A stretch of 64,000 nt of DNA. Origin: Gyrodactylus bullatarudis. Its lineage: Eukaryota > Platyhelminthes > Monogenea > Gyrodactylidea > Gyrodactylidae. This document shows, piece by piece, positions 32,987-45,800 of this stretch. How positions within the stretch are numbered: the first letter of the stretch is position 1; the number at the start of each line of letters is the position of its first letter. The translations under genes were made by a program, and so were the position numbers. The notes beneath the pieces are model-generated. The model was not told where the DNA came from. It made no database searches and worked only from the letters and a program-made list of their open reading frames with translations. The stretch covers positions 1 through 64,000 of the forward strand of contig SSNU01000029.1 of assembly GCA_012064415.1 (NCBI GenBank), written 5' to 3'.

Positions 32987-34545
32987 TCATTTCACTTTTT
33001 GCCTCTTCATGAATGCATCAATTTGTAACTGACCAGTGGAACCTCTTCTCTTTCGTTTAGTCACTGGGCGTTTTCCGTTCTTTCTTTTCTCGGTAATTAC
33101 AGGTTGGCTTGTAATTTGATTATCAACTGTAGTTGACTTCTCTTGAGTTTCAATTATTGCCAACTCTGAACCTGTTGCTGGGGCGGAACTCTGGATATTA
33201 ACAGTTTGATTATCAGCTACAGTCGATTTCTCATTATTTTCACTTTTATCCATTTGAGTTAGGCTAACGCGAGGCAGTGGGATATTTGGTTTCAGAATAT
33301 TGTTGATTTTTGTCAGCTGTTTACTTTTTATGTGAACATTACGACCTTTGAAATCAAGCTTTGATCCTAGAATCTTCTGTACACAAAGATCTGGTTTACA
33401 TTTCGTTATGTAGTGGCTTTCTGCGCTGTTCAGCATAGATTCTCTCACACAACAGGGGGCACTTGGATCGACTTGATATAGAATTTTGAAGTTTGACTCG
33501 TCTGCGACATGTCCTGTTTCTTTCAGATGATTCTGTATCGCACTGTTGTGTTTTGGCCTCAAATGTTCTCTGACTCTTTCACCGAGTGTTCGAGTTGTTT
33601 GGCCAATATATTCTGAGCCACACGAACATTTGAAATGGTAGATGACTCCTTTCCTTTCGAGCTTAGGTATTGGATCTTTGTTTCGACCGTTGAGCAATTT
33701 TGTTGACGGTTGAACAATTTTAAGCTTCCTACCAGGAAAGGTTCTCTTGGTTAAGTTCGTCAATTTACTTCTTAGGATTGTATGGCATGTATCACCTTTA
33801 AAAGGAAGATTTAATGCTATTGGTATCTCACTCTCCTCTTCTTCCTGAACTTTTTGTTTCGGATGTGAATACTTCTCAATGAAATCTTTTGGATAACCAT
33901 CGCGTTCTAAAAGATTTTTGAGCTTTGATTTTTCCTCCTTTACATATTCCGAGGAGACCAACCTCTCAATGTTTAGAAATGCATTGCTGACGACACTTTT
34001 CTTGATTTCCTTTGGTGAAAAACTATGAAATGGCAAGAATTGGGATGGAGCCTTCGTCTTCCTGTGAATTCTTGTCTTGGCTGTGGGACCATCACGTTCA
34101 ATTGACACGTCGAGGAAACTGAGAGTTTTATTCTTCTCTATCTCATGTGTGAAGCTCATATTGACATGAAGGTTGTTAAGTTCAATTGATAAATTGTCTA
34201 TACTGCTGTCTTCATCAACAATATCGGGAGGAAGGCTGCAAAGGGATGGATATTTAGATAATTGATATTGAATAAACTTAACCGTTTCTTTGACGGGCAC
34301 GTTCGTGAAGAGGGAAGAAATGTCGAATGATACCAACTTTGTATTGCTGAAGTTTGTCTCCCTCAACTTCTTCACCACATTCACTGAGTTTGGCACTGAA
34401 TATTGACAAGTTTGATTCCTTAATGGCATCAGCTTTGTGTTCAACCATTTTACTAGCATGTGTTGCGGACTGGCTGACATGTCTAGGATAGGTCTATACG
34501 ACAGTTCATCTGCTTCTTTATGAACTTTGGGGAGTAAGTATAGTC
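32987..34545 (-). pseudogene. Penelope-like element C polyprotein, RT core deleted
   Basis: The 34480-32987 frame has 497 residues. Upstream in frame is the RT start LYLLPKVHKEADELSYRP, preceded by a TGA. Motif A (SFDISSLFTNVP, Asp 53) is kept. The frame then jumps after SLPPDIVDED straight to thumb sequence (KTLSFLDVSIER at 119-129), so the palm with GSPLGP and YxDD is missing in frame. The linker RDGYPKDFIEKY is at 193-204. An intact GIY-YIG domain spans 279-335 (GVIYHFKCSCGSEYIGQT, ERVREHL). The tail is long and basic (KRPVTKRKRRG). It could make an endonuclease-only protein but cannot reverse-transcribe. Confidence 0.88.
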
Positions 34546-34889
34546 AGCTAATATCTGCATCACTTTTTGTTATTGAGCTAGATTCTTCCTCGGTCATCAT
34601 TGCGATGTTCACTAGAGTAGAAATTTTCCTAATAACTGCGTTTGAGAAGGTTTTAATTCGTTTCTTGGCATCCTTTGCATCAATGAGGAGAAATCTGCTT
34701 CGAATTATTATTATTCTTCCAGACCATATTACAGTACTCTTATTTATTGCATAATTTTTTATCAAGTTCTCTTGCATTCCATGTCTTATAAAATAAACCT
34801 TGTAAGTTATTCCAAAGATCTATCTTGAAGATTAAATTAATAATTTTCATTTTGGAGATGAATCATCTCAATTTTAGTGCATTACTATT

Positions 34890-35410
34890 AGGGACCCCGA
34901 TTGTACTGGATAAATTTATCAATACAAGTAATTATACTTGTCCAAAAACTTAACAAGTACTTATCAATACTCGAACAAAGTGTATGATCATTGTGGCATT
35001 GAAGTTTCAACTAATGGACAAACAATAAGCAAGCACAGTCATTTTTCTAAAGTGACTTAAAATTTCGGTTTATGAAACTCCAGAAACTCATATCTTAAGC
35101 AAACCTGCATCTTTATCTCCATGTGAATGGATATTTAGCAAAAGAATTCATCTGATAGCAGATTTTAGAACGAATCTTTCTTCAGAAAACATAAGAATGA
35201 TTATATATCAATTGTAAACGGAATAAACTTCCGTAATATAATAAATAATAATTTATGCTTAATAAATTTGAAATTAATCATTTGTCACTTTTGAGGAGTA
35301 CGTAAAAAATGACTTAAAAAGTAGTTGTAAGTTATTTGTTCAATACAATTACTTGGCTGTATCAATCAAGTAATTGCTTTTAACTACTTGTACTTGCTTC
35401 TGTTACGGTT
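34890..35410 (+). mobile_element. hAT transposon fragment, C-terminal dimerisation motif
   Basis: Frame 35104-35217 reads PASLSPCEWIFSKRIHLIAD then FRTNLSSENIRMIIYQL and stop. This matches the hAT C-terminal motif P-S-x-x-ER-x-FS ... R-x-x-L-S-x-E-N-hydrophobic. Both flanks carry AAGTA/ACTTGT-type subterminal repeats. A different hAT family from the one at 12.5-14.6 kb. The rest of the gene is missing. Confidence 0.7.
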
Positions 35411-35545
35411 AATCTTGTTACTCTTGATAGTCTCAAGACTTACAAGTAACAAGATTTACTGAAATCCAGTTAATCTTGTTACTCGGTTTCAAGATTATCT
35501 GATAGTCTCAAGAATCCCGGGAATCTCGTTACTAATATTAAATTT
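35405..35545. repeat. short interspersed microrepeats
   Basis: GTTAATCTTGTTACTC and GATAGTCTCAAGA each occur twice, with an inverted AAGTAACAAGATTTACT between. Probably hAT subterminal repeats. Confidence 0.5.
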
Positions 35546-36243
35546 AGCTGATATAATTATCATAATAAGTAATTTTTTTGACTTTCAATTTTGATACATT
35601 TAGAAAGGAAAATCATCTAGTTTATTCATAACACTCCTAGAAATTTTTCAGAAGTGTTGCACATTAATAGAAACTTAGAAGCTTTACAAAATTAAGTGCC
35701 AATAATACCTATTTGATATTCTCTAGAATTCTGAACTTTGCTTCAGATTTATTTTCAATCCATAGGAAATTTCTTAACCGATCAGTTTATCAAATTTTAT
35801 TGAAAATCCTAACTTTCACCAAGATAGCTAAATTACATGTTACATTCATTATATAATTAGACAATATTCGAAACCTCTTACCACAGTGTGTGAGAAATAA
35901 ATCTGGAAAAAGACACAATGATAATTATAATTAAAAATATTTTAGAATCCCGCCCGGAATTTCCTATGTTTTAAAATTTTCATCGAAGTCTAATGTGCAC
36001 TGGTTATGATGAATATGTAAAAGTAATAAAAAGTGATGAACTTGTTAAAATGCCTAAAATGCACTTCGAAAATTTTGTTATAGGTCGATTACTGAAAACC
36101 TAATGCGTCAACGATTAGTCTCGATTTCTTAAACAACTACTATTTCCTTATTCATTCTTCAATTTAAATTTCTCATTTTTCTGAATATCTGTTAATTACG
36201 CGAATCACGAGTTTGTATTCGTCATCATTATTTTTAGGTATAT

Positions 36244-36901
36244 TATCAAAAACTACATATAGGGGTAGGGAATCTATCCCAGAAGATCCCAAAAAAATGA
36301 CGAATTTATCAAAAAGATTTCAAATTTGCCGTATTTTCCTTAAAAATTGATTTTTTTTCTCCGTTCCATGAAAGAGGGCCTCATAATCTAGATTCCAAAA
36401 AATCCTGATCAAATTTGGTTTCTTGATGAAAAAATTAAGAATTTTGTAAAAATCATGAATTCCTATCTTCATATTAACCCTTTCGGTGCCGATGGACATA
36501 TATGTCCATTTTCAAATTTTTCTAAACCTTCATAACTCTACCAGTTTGATAGGTTTCTGGATCAATTAAAGTTTAAATTGAAACCCACAATGTGAACTTG
36601 CATCAGTAATATTTTTGGCCAAATAACTTGGTATCTTCATAGCTAAATTTTGGCTTTTATAAAAACTGTGAAATAATCTCGGCACCGAAAGGGTTAATTA
36701 GCTTTAGTATTTGTAATTAAGACCATGGGATATGTAGATATTGAAATTTATATGCAGATTATGTAATGAATGGAACACACCATTTTAAAAGTGATAACTA
36801 GTCATGTAGGAAGTGATAAAATACCGGAATAAACCATGTAAATTTTGTAAATATACATGTAGATTTGATAGATTCCCTACCCCTATATGTAGTTTTTGAT
36901 A
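36244..36901. repeat. MITE with 34-bp inverted ends, host of a nested TTAA MITE
   Basis: TATCAAAAACTACATATAGG and the following GGTAGGGAATCTAT on the left are mirrored exactly at 36868-36901. An intact 216-bp TTAA MITE sits inside at 36478-36693 (TTAA at 36474-36477 and 36694-36697). Confidence 0.8.
36478..36693 (+). repeat. 216-bp TTAA MITE, best copy
   Basis: 216 bp with ends CCCTTTCGGTGCCGA and TCGGCACCGAAAGGG, perfectly inverted, between two TTAA sites. The interior is nearly identical to the copies at 20157 and 21813 (reversed). Confidence 0.88.
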
Positions 36902-37705
36902 AAATCCCTTATTTATAATCGTTTCTATTTATTTTATTTCCAAATTTCAATAAATGGTTTATTTATGATAATTTACTTTAAACTAAATCTGAGTATTCAA
37001 ACTTTACACAAAAACGATAATAACTGTGAATGAGATGTATCATAAAATTAGTTGGACTAATCCAATAGATGAGCAAGTCCCTATAGAAAACGAGAATTAA
37101 TTCAACAAATTTTAATTTCATTTAAATAAATTCAGACTAAGAAATTGAGAATATATAATATTTATAAATTTCTTTCAAATTCAAAATGATATATTATAAA
37201 ATCTATTCGGACTAAATTTCAATTTCTCATGCATTGATGTCGTATTTCTTTAAAGTTTGCAGGAAAAATTCTCGTATAGACTTGAGTCTAACTTTTGACT
37301 AGATTTTGCGTGAACTGAAAATTAACAAACTGAAAGAAAAATATATGACTCAAGAACATAAATATAGACTCAGTAAAAACCAAGTCTACAACTAAGATAA
37401 AATGAGAATTTTTGCTTTAAATATCATCGAAAATAATACAGTTTGTCGTTTGGAATCAATTCGGAAGAAATTACCAGGTGTTTTTAAATATGTTATCTTT
37501 TTCCAATAAATAATAATATTTTTCTTATCAGTCATCTGGAGTAACAGAAAAAGATTTTTTTAATGTTAATCTTATATTTTTAATTAGAGAAGAATTTATC
37601 GTCTTTCAATTCCATTGTGACAAATAATTGAACAAATTTTCAGTTTAAACAGATGAACATAATCAATATAAGGGAAAAAAATATTTATAATAAAACGACT
37701 AATCT

Positions 37706-37852
37706 ATAGAAAATTTCCCTCCTTTTGTTTTGCAGTAATTTTTCAGAATGACTAAGAGACTAAGGGCTTTTTAACATCGATGAAATGAAAACGAATCCCT
37801 TGCGGTTCAGAGTAAACTTAAAGAGAAATAAGAGGGTGCAACTGTTCTCTAG
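37706..37852 (-). repeat. 150-bp MITE, uninterrupted copy
   Basis: AATTTCCCTCCTTTTGTTTT on the left and AATAAGAGGGTGCAACTGTT on the right are its imperfect inverted ends. It holds TTTTTAACATCGATG, the target that was hit at 20157. Confidence 0.7.
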
Positions 37853-38633
37853 AATAATTCGATGATTAGAGAACTAGATATATTGATATGAGGGGAAACA
37901 TGACAAAAGAAGAAAATTAAGGTAAATAGGAAAATTAAACTGTAATTTTTTGTTCTCAGATCTGAAGAATTCCCTATAAATTCTAAAATAATAGAAAAAG
38001 AAGAAAATTTAGAAAAATTCCCAAATTAAAAAATTTAATTTTCGCAAAAACTGTAAATTGGATTCAAGTTTAAATTCTGTGTCGATCCTTTTTTTGTGGA
38101 CATTATTTCATGTTTTTCAGACTAAATAGACTTTCCAATAATGTTTTTCGAATAAGAGTATTTATTTACTTTGTCTAATGATCCTGAAAAAAAACTTTTG
38201 ATTCCTCTCAGACCTTGAAACCAACAAAAATTTTCTACTCAAAGTTTGAAAAATGAAAAAATAACGCCAGCTCCAAAATTTTCCAAAAAAATTATCTTCA
38301 AATCTTATTTTGTTAATCAGTGAAAGTGTGCAATATACATTTTGGATCAGTTACCAAAAAATATTTTAAAAATAAGTATTTACAGGTGTCAAGTCACCTT
38401 ATGTTTGTGGAAACACGATCATTCATTAGTCAAAACTCGTGTAAATAATAGTATCATACGAAACCAGACCAAATGAGTAAGAGCAAAAGTATTTTAGCCT
38501 AGAATTCTAAGATCAGTAGAAGAAGAGAATCTAATAAATAAGAGAGTAAATCAAACCAATTTTAGACAGAGCAATATTTTTTTGAAATTGCAGCATTACA
38601 TTATTACATTTTTTATGAGAAAGTGCTTGACGT

Positions 38634-38690
38634 GGGAGGTTTCGAACTTGTGACGAGAGAGGTTAAAGAGATACCGAAGCTGTACTTTTG
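38634..38690 (-). repeat. degenerate tRNA-derived SINE
   Basis: Minus strand has a B box AGTTCGAAACC and CGGTATCTCT after a decayed A box, matching the SINE at 32.7 kb. Confidence 0.5.
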
Positions 38691-39164
38691 AATTGATTTT
38701 CCTCTTTTCAATTCGATAATGGGATAATTAATTTCAAAATTAATTAAAAAATGCTGAGATTCTATTAAATCTTATTTTATGGATTCCTCGTAAGCCGATT
38801 AAAATATGTAGCTCTACTTCAGAAGAAAAATGGATGTGCAATTATACGCCATGATTCTAATCAAATATTTAAAAATTTCCTTCTTTAAGTAGCAACTCAT
38901 ACTCACTCTATTGGTGGGGGAAATTTCTTCAACCAACAACTAGCTTTAAAATAACTTTACCACAGTCAGTAAGATTGAATGAGCACGAAAAAACGGTAAG
39001 ACTGATAAATTTAACTTTCTTTAAATCATGATTGAATACATTAAAAATATTTTGAATTTCGATTTGAAAATTGAGCTTGCGTATTCTGTTGATTCTAAAG
39101 TGTAATCATGTTGTTAATTAGATTCGGCTTTCTCTACTACCCACTGGATGAAATTTTGCAAAAT

Positions 39165-39690
39165 TAATTAAATCACCCATCGATATGAGAAATTTAATAT
39201 TCAAGTATTTTAACCCTTTCGGTGCCGATGGACATATATGTCCATTTTCAAATTTTTCTAAACCTTCATAACTCTACCAGTTTGATAGGTTTCTGGATCA
39301 ATTAAAGTTTAAATTCACAAATTTTGCTTCTAATACCTCCCATGCTTCTGAAATAAGATAAACTAAATTGTGAAAAATTTCAACTATGAAACCTTTTTGA
39401 CCGATCAAAATTTTAATATTTGTGAAAAATAAGAGAAATTTTATTTTTAACTACAATTTAAATAGGATTTAATAAATTTTTGGGAATAAATAATGTGAAT
39501 TCAGGTTAAAATTATGAAAAGAAAACATTAAAAAACGTTTCACAAAAAAATTTTTTTTTTAATTTTCACAATTTTGTTTATCCGATTCCAGATATTTTGG
39601 TATTTTGAAATGAAATTTAGTACTGCTAAAATATATGAAGATTTAATTTATCATATCGATGGGCGATTTTAGTAAGTTTCTTCCAGATCT
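39165..39690. repeat. palindromic MITE disrupted by a half TTAA MITE
   Basis: CACCCATCGATATGAGAAAT on the left and ATTTATCATATCGATGGGCG on the right are the mirrored ends. From 39214 a 216-family MITE (TTAACCCTTTCGGTGCCGA) is inserted but stops at about 39316, so its right half and the target copy were lost later. Confidence 0.7.
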
Positions 39691-40110
39691 ACTGGATAGT
39701 ATCTATTCTAAATTAATCCTTGACAGAATTTTAGTAAGGACTGAAAATTACCATAAATCAATTAGTTAAATCCCTAAACTAAACTTAGAATCTCTTTTTC
39801 AAAATACAAAAACTGCATATCCTGACTGCCTGTAAATCAGAATATTAAATGCCACATGAGATTTATCGAATATTCGTGTTTGAAATAGGATATTTTGAAT
39901 ACTTTAGCTGTAAATTACCTTTTTGTTTCCCTATCTAAGCTTTTACCCATTTTATCCCTTCAGAGAAGAAAAGAAAATGTCTCTCATCTTCTAAACGGAA
40001 ATTCTCAATTTCAAAAGATATTTCGATAATTTACCCAGAGGTTCACCTGAGTTCACCCAGAAAATAATCGAGATACAAACATTTGAATTATCAAATTATG
40101 AATTCATTAA

Positions 40111-40182
40111 CCCTTTCAGGACCAGGGGTGGGGGATTTACACTGAAATTTGTATACTGCAGTATACAACCGATGCGAAAGGG
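40111..40182. repeat. 72-bp TTAA MITE
   Basis: TTAA on both sides, ends CCCTTTCAGG and GCGAAAGGG, with inner GTATACTGCAGTATAC as a perfect palindrome. The smallest member of the set. Confidence 0.75.
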
Positions 40183-40889
40183 TTAAGAGGGTTATGGTTA
40201 TAAAGCTAATTGACAATTTTGCAAAAACTCAATATATTTTTCAGGATAGTCAGGAATAGAATTATCTTTTGAGTCACTTCACGACCCATGAGTTGTTAAA
40301 AAAATGCCGAAAACAGTTAAAATTGTAGTCATTCAGTACTGATACTTGAACGAGTAATTCAAATTTTGATCTTAGAAAATCCGAAAAAATTGAGACATTT
40401 TATGATAACTCAAAATAAAGATTTTATCTAAACTTCTCTTCCTGAAATTGCGTCAAATATTTGAAATAAATAAAATTAATGCGGTCAAATATCGAAAAAA
40501 AATTTCGAAAAATGCTTTAAAATATTGGTTCTATAAAAGTGATGAATTTTTTCTATCTTTTGTTTGTTGAAAAATTCCAATCCCTTGTCTAATTCTGATC
40601 CCAAATAACAGTATTCAATGGCCTAAAATCTTCGAAATCAGGAAAAATTTCAGATGAAAAGTTGTAGAGGTGACAATTTGGCACATTTTCGAAATTGGTG
40701 ATATGTATTTTTGAATATTTTTGGGTTTTTTACGCAACAACTCATTTAATTGTAAATCTCAAAAAATACTCATCTTCCAGTTTTTTCATCTTTATATCAG
40801 CTAGTACAGAATGAGAGAAACCTTACTGGTTGTTACGTTGGGATATTTTTTGAAAATTAGTAAATTTTTTCTATCGATAGAACATTTAA

Positions 40890-41243
40890 CCCTTTCGTGA
40901 GGTTCGCCCTATATAGGGCGATTATTTAAAGTAGGAAATTCTCAGTTATTACGCAGGTCTCAACAATATCACATAATCTATTCTATAATTCACGCTAAAC
41001 AAATCCGCAAAATACCAAAAAGTCTTAAAGAGATATTTAAATTTGGATAAAATAACAAAAATGAGTAAAATTTGGTTTTTATCTACTTATTAGTAGATGG
41101 GAAATTTAAAAGAAAATCGACTTTCTTAGATGGGGTCATATGAATCCTTATTGAATAGAATTTCCATTAGAATCTCATTTAGAATGGTCCTATATCAATT
41201 TTGAGTATTTTTCTAGATTGGTTTTCTTATCGTCTCGATAGGG
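40890..41243. repeat. 354-bp TTAA MITE, intact
   Basis: TTAA at 40886-40889 and 41244-41247. Ends CCCTTTCGTGAGG and CGTCTCGATAGGG. A small stem CGCCCTATATAGGGCG lies near the left end. A truncated reverse copy is at 128-331. Confidence 0.75.
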
Positions 41244-41249
41244 TTAAAG

Positions 41250-42785
41250 GCGGTTCTAATGATGTATAACACAAGTAGGTTCTGAGAAAGTCCTAGGGGT
41301 GTTGTAAATAGGTTGAATGATTTTCCTATATAAATGCATTGAAAACCAATAAACCAATTATTTTCGAATTTTTGAAAGCTATAAATAATCAATCTTAGAA
41401 CAAATTTTTGTTGTTGGAAGCTAATTATTTCTTCAAGACAACTATGTAGACCACATATTTTATTGAATCAATCGAAAATACCATGGATTTCTGTAGAAAA
41501 TGTACACACTACTTAAAAGTAATGGGATTTATTTTCGTGAAAAATTTTTTTAAAACTTTGTTGAATTGACATCACCCCTAGGAAAAGGTTTTATCTATGA
41601 GAAATTTCACACCTAGATTCCTTAAACACTAAAGCATCTTTATTGATGTAGGCATCTATGAATTTTCGAAAAAAATTTCTTAAAAAGTTATCCCTATTGT
41701 TCAGATAAAACGTTAAAAATTTGATTTTGTGGAATCTCATTATCTTTTTTACGATGATCGGTAATACAAGATTAATTTTGCTCAAAATTAACTGCGATTT
41801 GCCTACAACTAGAACATGTTGTAATTGTACTCTGAGTGCATAGAAATGTCGCTCATTTCTTACTTTGATTGTCCAGGAGGGGTAAAAAATTTTAAATTCT
41901 CCTCTCTAAGTTATAATGAATCAATTTATTTGAATTTCCGTAACTTGCGAGCTCGTGAGGTAGAAGAAATACTGTATTAGATCCATTTCTAGTCTTTTAC
42001 CGGGGGATGTGCAAAGGAGTTTCCTTGAAATATCACAAGAAAAGGAAATGAATCAATTATTTCATCATGTTCTGATAATAAAGAAAATTAATTTTCTTCG
42101 TTTAACTCTGAGAACAAAAGGAATATGGCTTTTTATCTTTTCGATATTTAGATAAGAAAGCTATTTGCATCTAAATTTCGTCAAAATATAGATTCTATAG
42201 ATAAAAGCATCCAAAAAAGTTTCCTATCTTTCTTTTTTTAAATACAGTTTTGAGAAAGTTTTAGTTTGAATATTTTGTTAGAAAATGACCAAAAATCATT
42301 TATCGGAATAACAAGAAAATTTATTATCGATTTTTGAATCTTTGATCATAATTTCATGAACCTCTAAAATCTCATCAAACATTTTTGGCTTTCTTGTCCT
42401 AAATGGCGCTGAACACGAAATTAAAAAAATAAAATTTTTTTATTCAAATTTCAACAGGATTAGTAATTTTGGAAAAATTGTAACAATTTTTCCGAACTTT
42501 TGATCAAAAATGATGTTTAAAAAATTACATTTGGGACTTGAATAAAGTTTATACATTTAGATATCACCGAGAAATTCTGTCCATGTGATGTCGACAGGAT
42601 TGGTAATGTCTGGCAACCCTCCCTGGCTGGTCAGATAAAACATTTGAAATGTCCAGAATCCTACCGAAATATCAGTTTAAATTCAAATGGTATGTTTGAT
42701 TTGATAGATTATGAAATTAATGATTTTTATCTGGTAGAGTGCTCAAATTACCAGCTTTTATCTCGAGATCTTTTTGTTTCTTTTT
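41250..42785. other. upstream of the GPCR gene, nothing recognised
   Basis: AT-rich. A promoter or earlier exons of the GPCR could lie here but none can be supported. Confidence 0.4.
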
Positions 42786-42789
42786 AAAT

Positions 42790-42895
42790 ATGCAAAGTGA
42801 ATCTGAGAAGAAAAGAGTAATCCGGATTTTATTGGTTATTTTGTTTGGAAGCGTACTCAGCGCGGAAATAATATGGAGATATTTAGTAATGCCTT
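42790..42895 (+). CDS. GPCR exon 1: signal-like segment and first Cys of the visible ECD
   Basis: MQSESEKKRV then a hydrophobic stretch IRILLVILFGSVLSA and the end VMP plus split Cys 36. The donor GTATGAG gives phase 1, which joins exactly to exon 2. It could instead be an internal exon starting at the AG at 42796-42797. Confidence 0.6.
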
Positions 42896-45800
42896 GTATG
42901 AGTGGGCTGTAACATCTAAGGTATTCTTTCAAGTTTTTTTACCATGAAAAAAACTAAATTTTAATTTCTTTTCAGGCATGGTTCCAAGATTCTGCTGCAA
43001 AAATGGCAACTGGGCACTACCCTATTACGAGATTTGTTCTAAACAAGGCCCCGATGTAAGTGCAATCAATTAACTTGATTGAAATCATTTTAATTTTTTT
43101 ATAAAGAAAGAGAAGTGAAAAACAATTAAAATCTTCAATGGAAAATACAACCCATGTTAAATTTGAAATTATCTTCTTTTTGGTCTTACTAACAGATCAA
43201 AGTGAAATAAAAGTGTTATTGTTCAAGTTAGATTTGAACACAGTAGATAGATTTCAAACGAAAAAGACTGAATTAACTAAGAGTAGTGAAGATGGTTAGT
43301 TAGATGTAAGCAGTGATTGCTTGAAAAGGAAAAATCTTAGAAATCTTAATCACCTCTTGTAAAACAGGATGCTCAAATTTGATTATCGATATTCAATATT
43401 CTTGTAAAAATTCTCTTATTGACCAATGACAAGTTCTTGGGATTTTATAGCGCTATGAATGATATTGATTAGGATAAAAAATTTAAATTTTCGATTTTCA
43501 TATTTAGATTAATGAGGGTATCAGAAAATTCAATGTAATTTATAGATCATTGTTGAGAATGTTGAACGGATGTTTTTCTAAATCGAAAATTCTAAGTTTC
43601 CTGCTATTTATGAATTTTGACTTAATGACTAAAATTTATGATTTATTACAATTTTATTATCGAGAATTCGATTAATTGTACTGGTCTTATGAAATAAAGT
43701 GATGGACATTTCTTGAATTTCAAATTGGTGCAAAATTTTCATTATTTTAATCGTGAAAGCGCAATCTGGATTACAAGAAAATTATAAAAAATGAAAAAAG
43801 GGTTTTTTTATAGTAAAAATCCCATCTCCAAAATGGAGTTTAGCTATTTTCCTCTTTCATGATACTGATCGAAATGAAATTGTACAGTGTTTTCCTTTTA
43901 GTTTTTTATCAATCTAAAATCAATACAGAAATGCATTTGATTGAAATACAAAGAAATTGTTTTGTAACAAAATTATCCGCATTGAGTTAGAGAAAATTAT
44001 TGTTGTTTATTCATTTTTAACAAAGTAATTACAGTTTGTATCGTTATTTCATTGGTCATTCTTTCCTTATTATTAAGACTAATTAATTATTATGGAAAAT
44101 GTCTAAAGAGACTGAATAATATGCAAAACATGTTAATAAAATTAGATAAATTGAGTTTCAAAATATCTCATTAATTAATAATTTATTTATTTAGTCTCCC
44201 CAACTTCACATTTACAATATTGGCTATGGAATATCAGCTGTTAGCCTAATCATATCCCTAGTCATGATGAGTAGATCAAGGTAAGCTGAAAAAATTTGTG
44301 TTTAATTTCCTTTCGAATAAGATTTAACGAATTGAGTATACAAGGGGTTAAATTAGAGAACAGTTACCCCCTCTTATTTCTCTCTAAGTTAACTTTGAAT
44401 CGTGTTGGTCTTTTTGTTATCGATGACATGAAAAATCCCCGCAATGGATTCATGTTGTCAAGTCTGGTCCAAGTTCAGAAAGCTGTTAAATATCAACAAA
44501 AAGTCTTCTATAAGGAACTTCACCAACTTATCTGACGACGAATTTTGTGAAAACATCAATAATTTCTTCATCGAATCATTCAATCAATATGAAAAGATTG
44601 ACCCTGTCCCTTGTACATCCTCATCTCCTGTTATCTCCGTAATGGACTTAAATAGGATATTCTCCTCATCTAAAAACTTAAATAGACTCGACTCTAACCA
44701 TAACTCCTACAATTTGTTATCTTTTTTATCCTCTCCCTTCCTCTCCCATCTATGTTACTATCTTAATAAATGTATATCTAGTTGCTACATTCCAGATGAA
44801 TCGCTAATCATTAAAATAACCCCTATACTCTGAATCTTGAATTAAAATTGAACGATCCTATAATCTGAGAAATACTAATTATGAGAAGGGGTATTTACAA
44901 AAATGGTATGGTCCCCCCCCTCCAAATGGTATAACAGGATTATGGTATTTTCTGATATGGTATAGTAATTAACGTGCAGATATAGTATGATGCAATTATA
45001 TATTTCTCTTATGGTATGAACAATAGCTATAATTGCAAACATTCTTCTATTGTAGTATAGATATCCCTATACCATACTACAATTATTTTCACATATGGTA
45101 TATTTTTTACATTTATGGTATATTTGTAAAACACAAGAATTATCGAAAATAAAAGAAAATAATTCATTTTATAGAAATAACTTTCAACTTTTCTTCTTGA
45201 CCTTTCAATCTTTCCTTCTGTGGTCTTCCATGTTTTCGATTGAATTGATACTCGATTAAATCTGCTTTAGGCACATAATCAATATCTACAGCCATAAATT
45301 TTTGGTCCCCCGTAAATATAAGTTTCAACATCTTTAGCACACTCGACTGATTTCGATATATTTTTTACATTTGTTTATTCTAAATTTTTTAACTTTTACA
45401 AATAACTTCTGTGTCAAAAGTCTCATATTACAGTTTTTCAAGCAATCGCAGTTGATAACAACTGAATGATTCGAATATCCACAAAAAAAATTTCCTAGTA
45501 CTTGTGTTGTAACACTTTTCAGAGTGTATGCTTCATGCAAGCGGTTTTTTCTCTTGTTGTGTACATGTATATACAATGCCATATTGTATTTCACAATGTG
45601 TTTGGTATATTATTAACTCAAGCCAATAAGAAAGTCCCAAAACACCAAAAAAGGAGATTTTAACGATCTCATCATCATTTTTTATTCTCAACTCAATTCG
45701 ATGGATTTATTCGTTAAGAACTTCGAATTTGAAACGATTCAATCAGTTGAAGAAGCTGTATAAAACTACAATACCGATTGCATGAAAGATTTCCGAGTGG

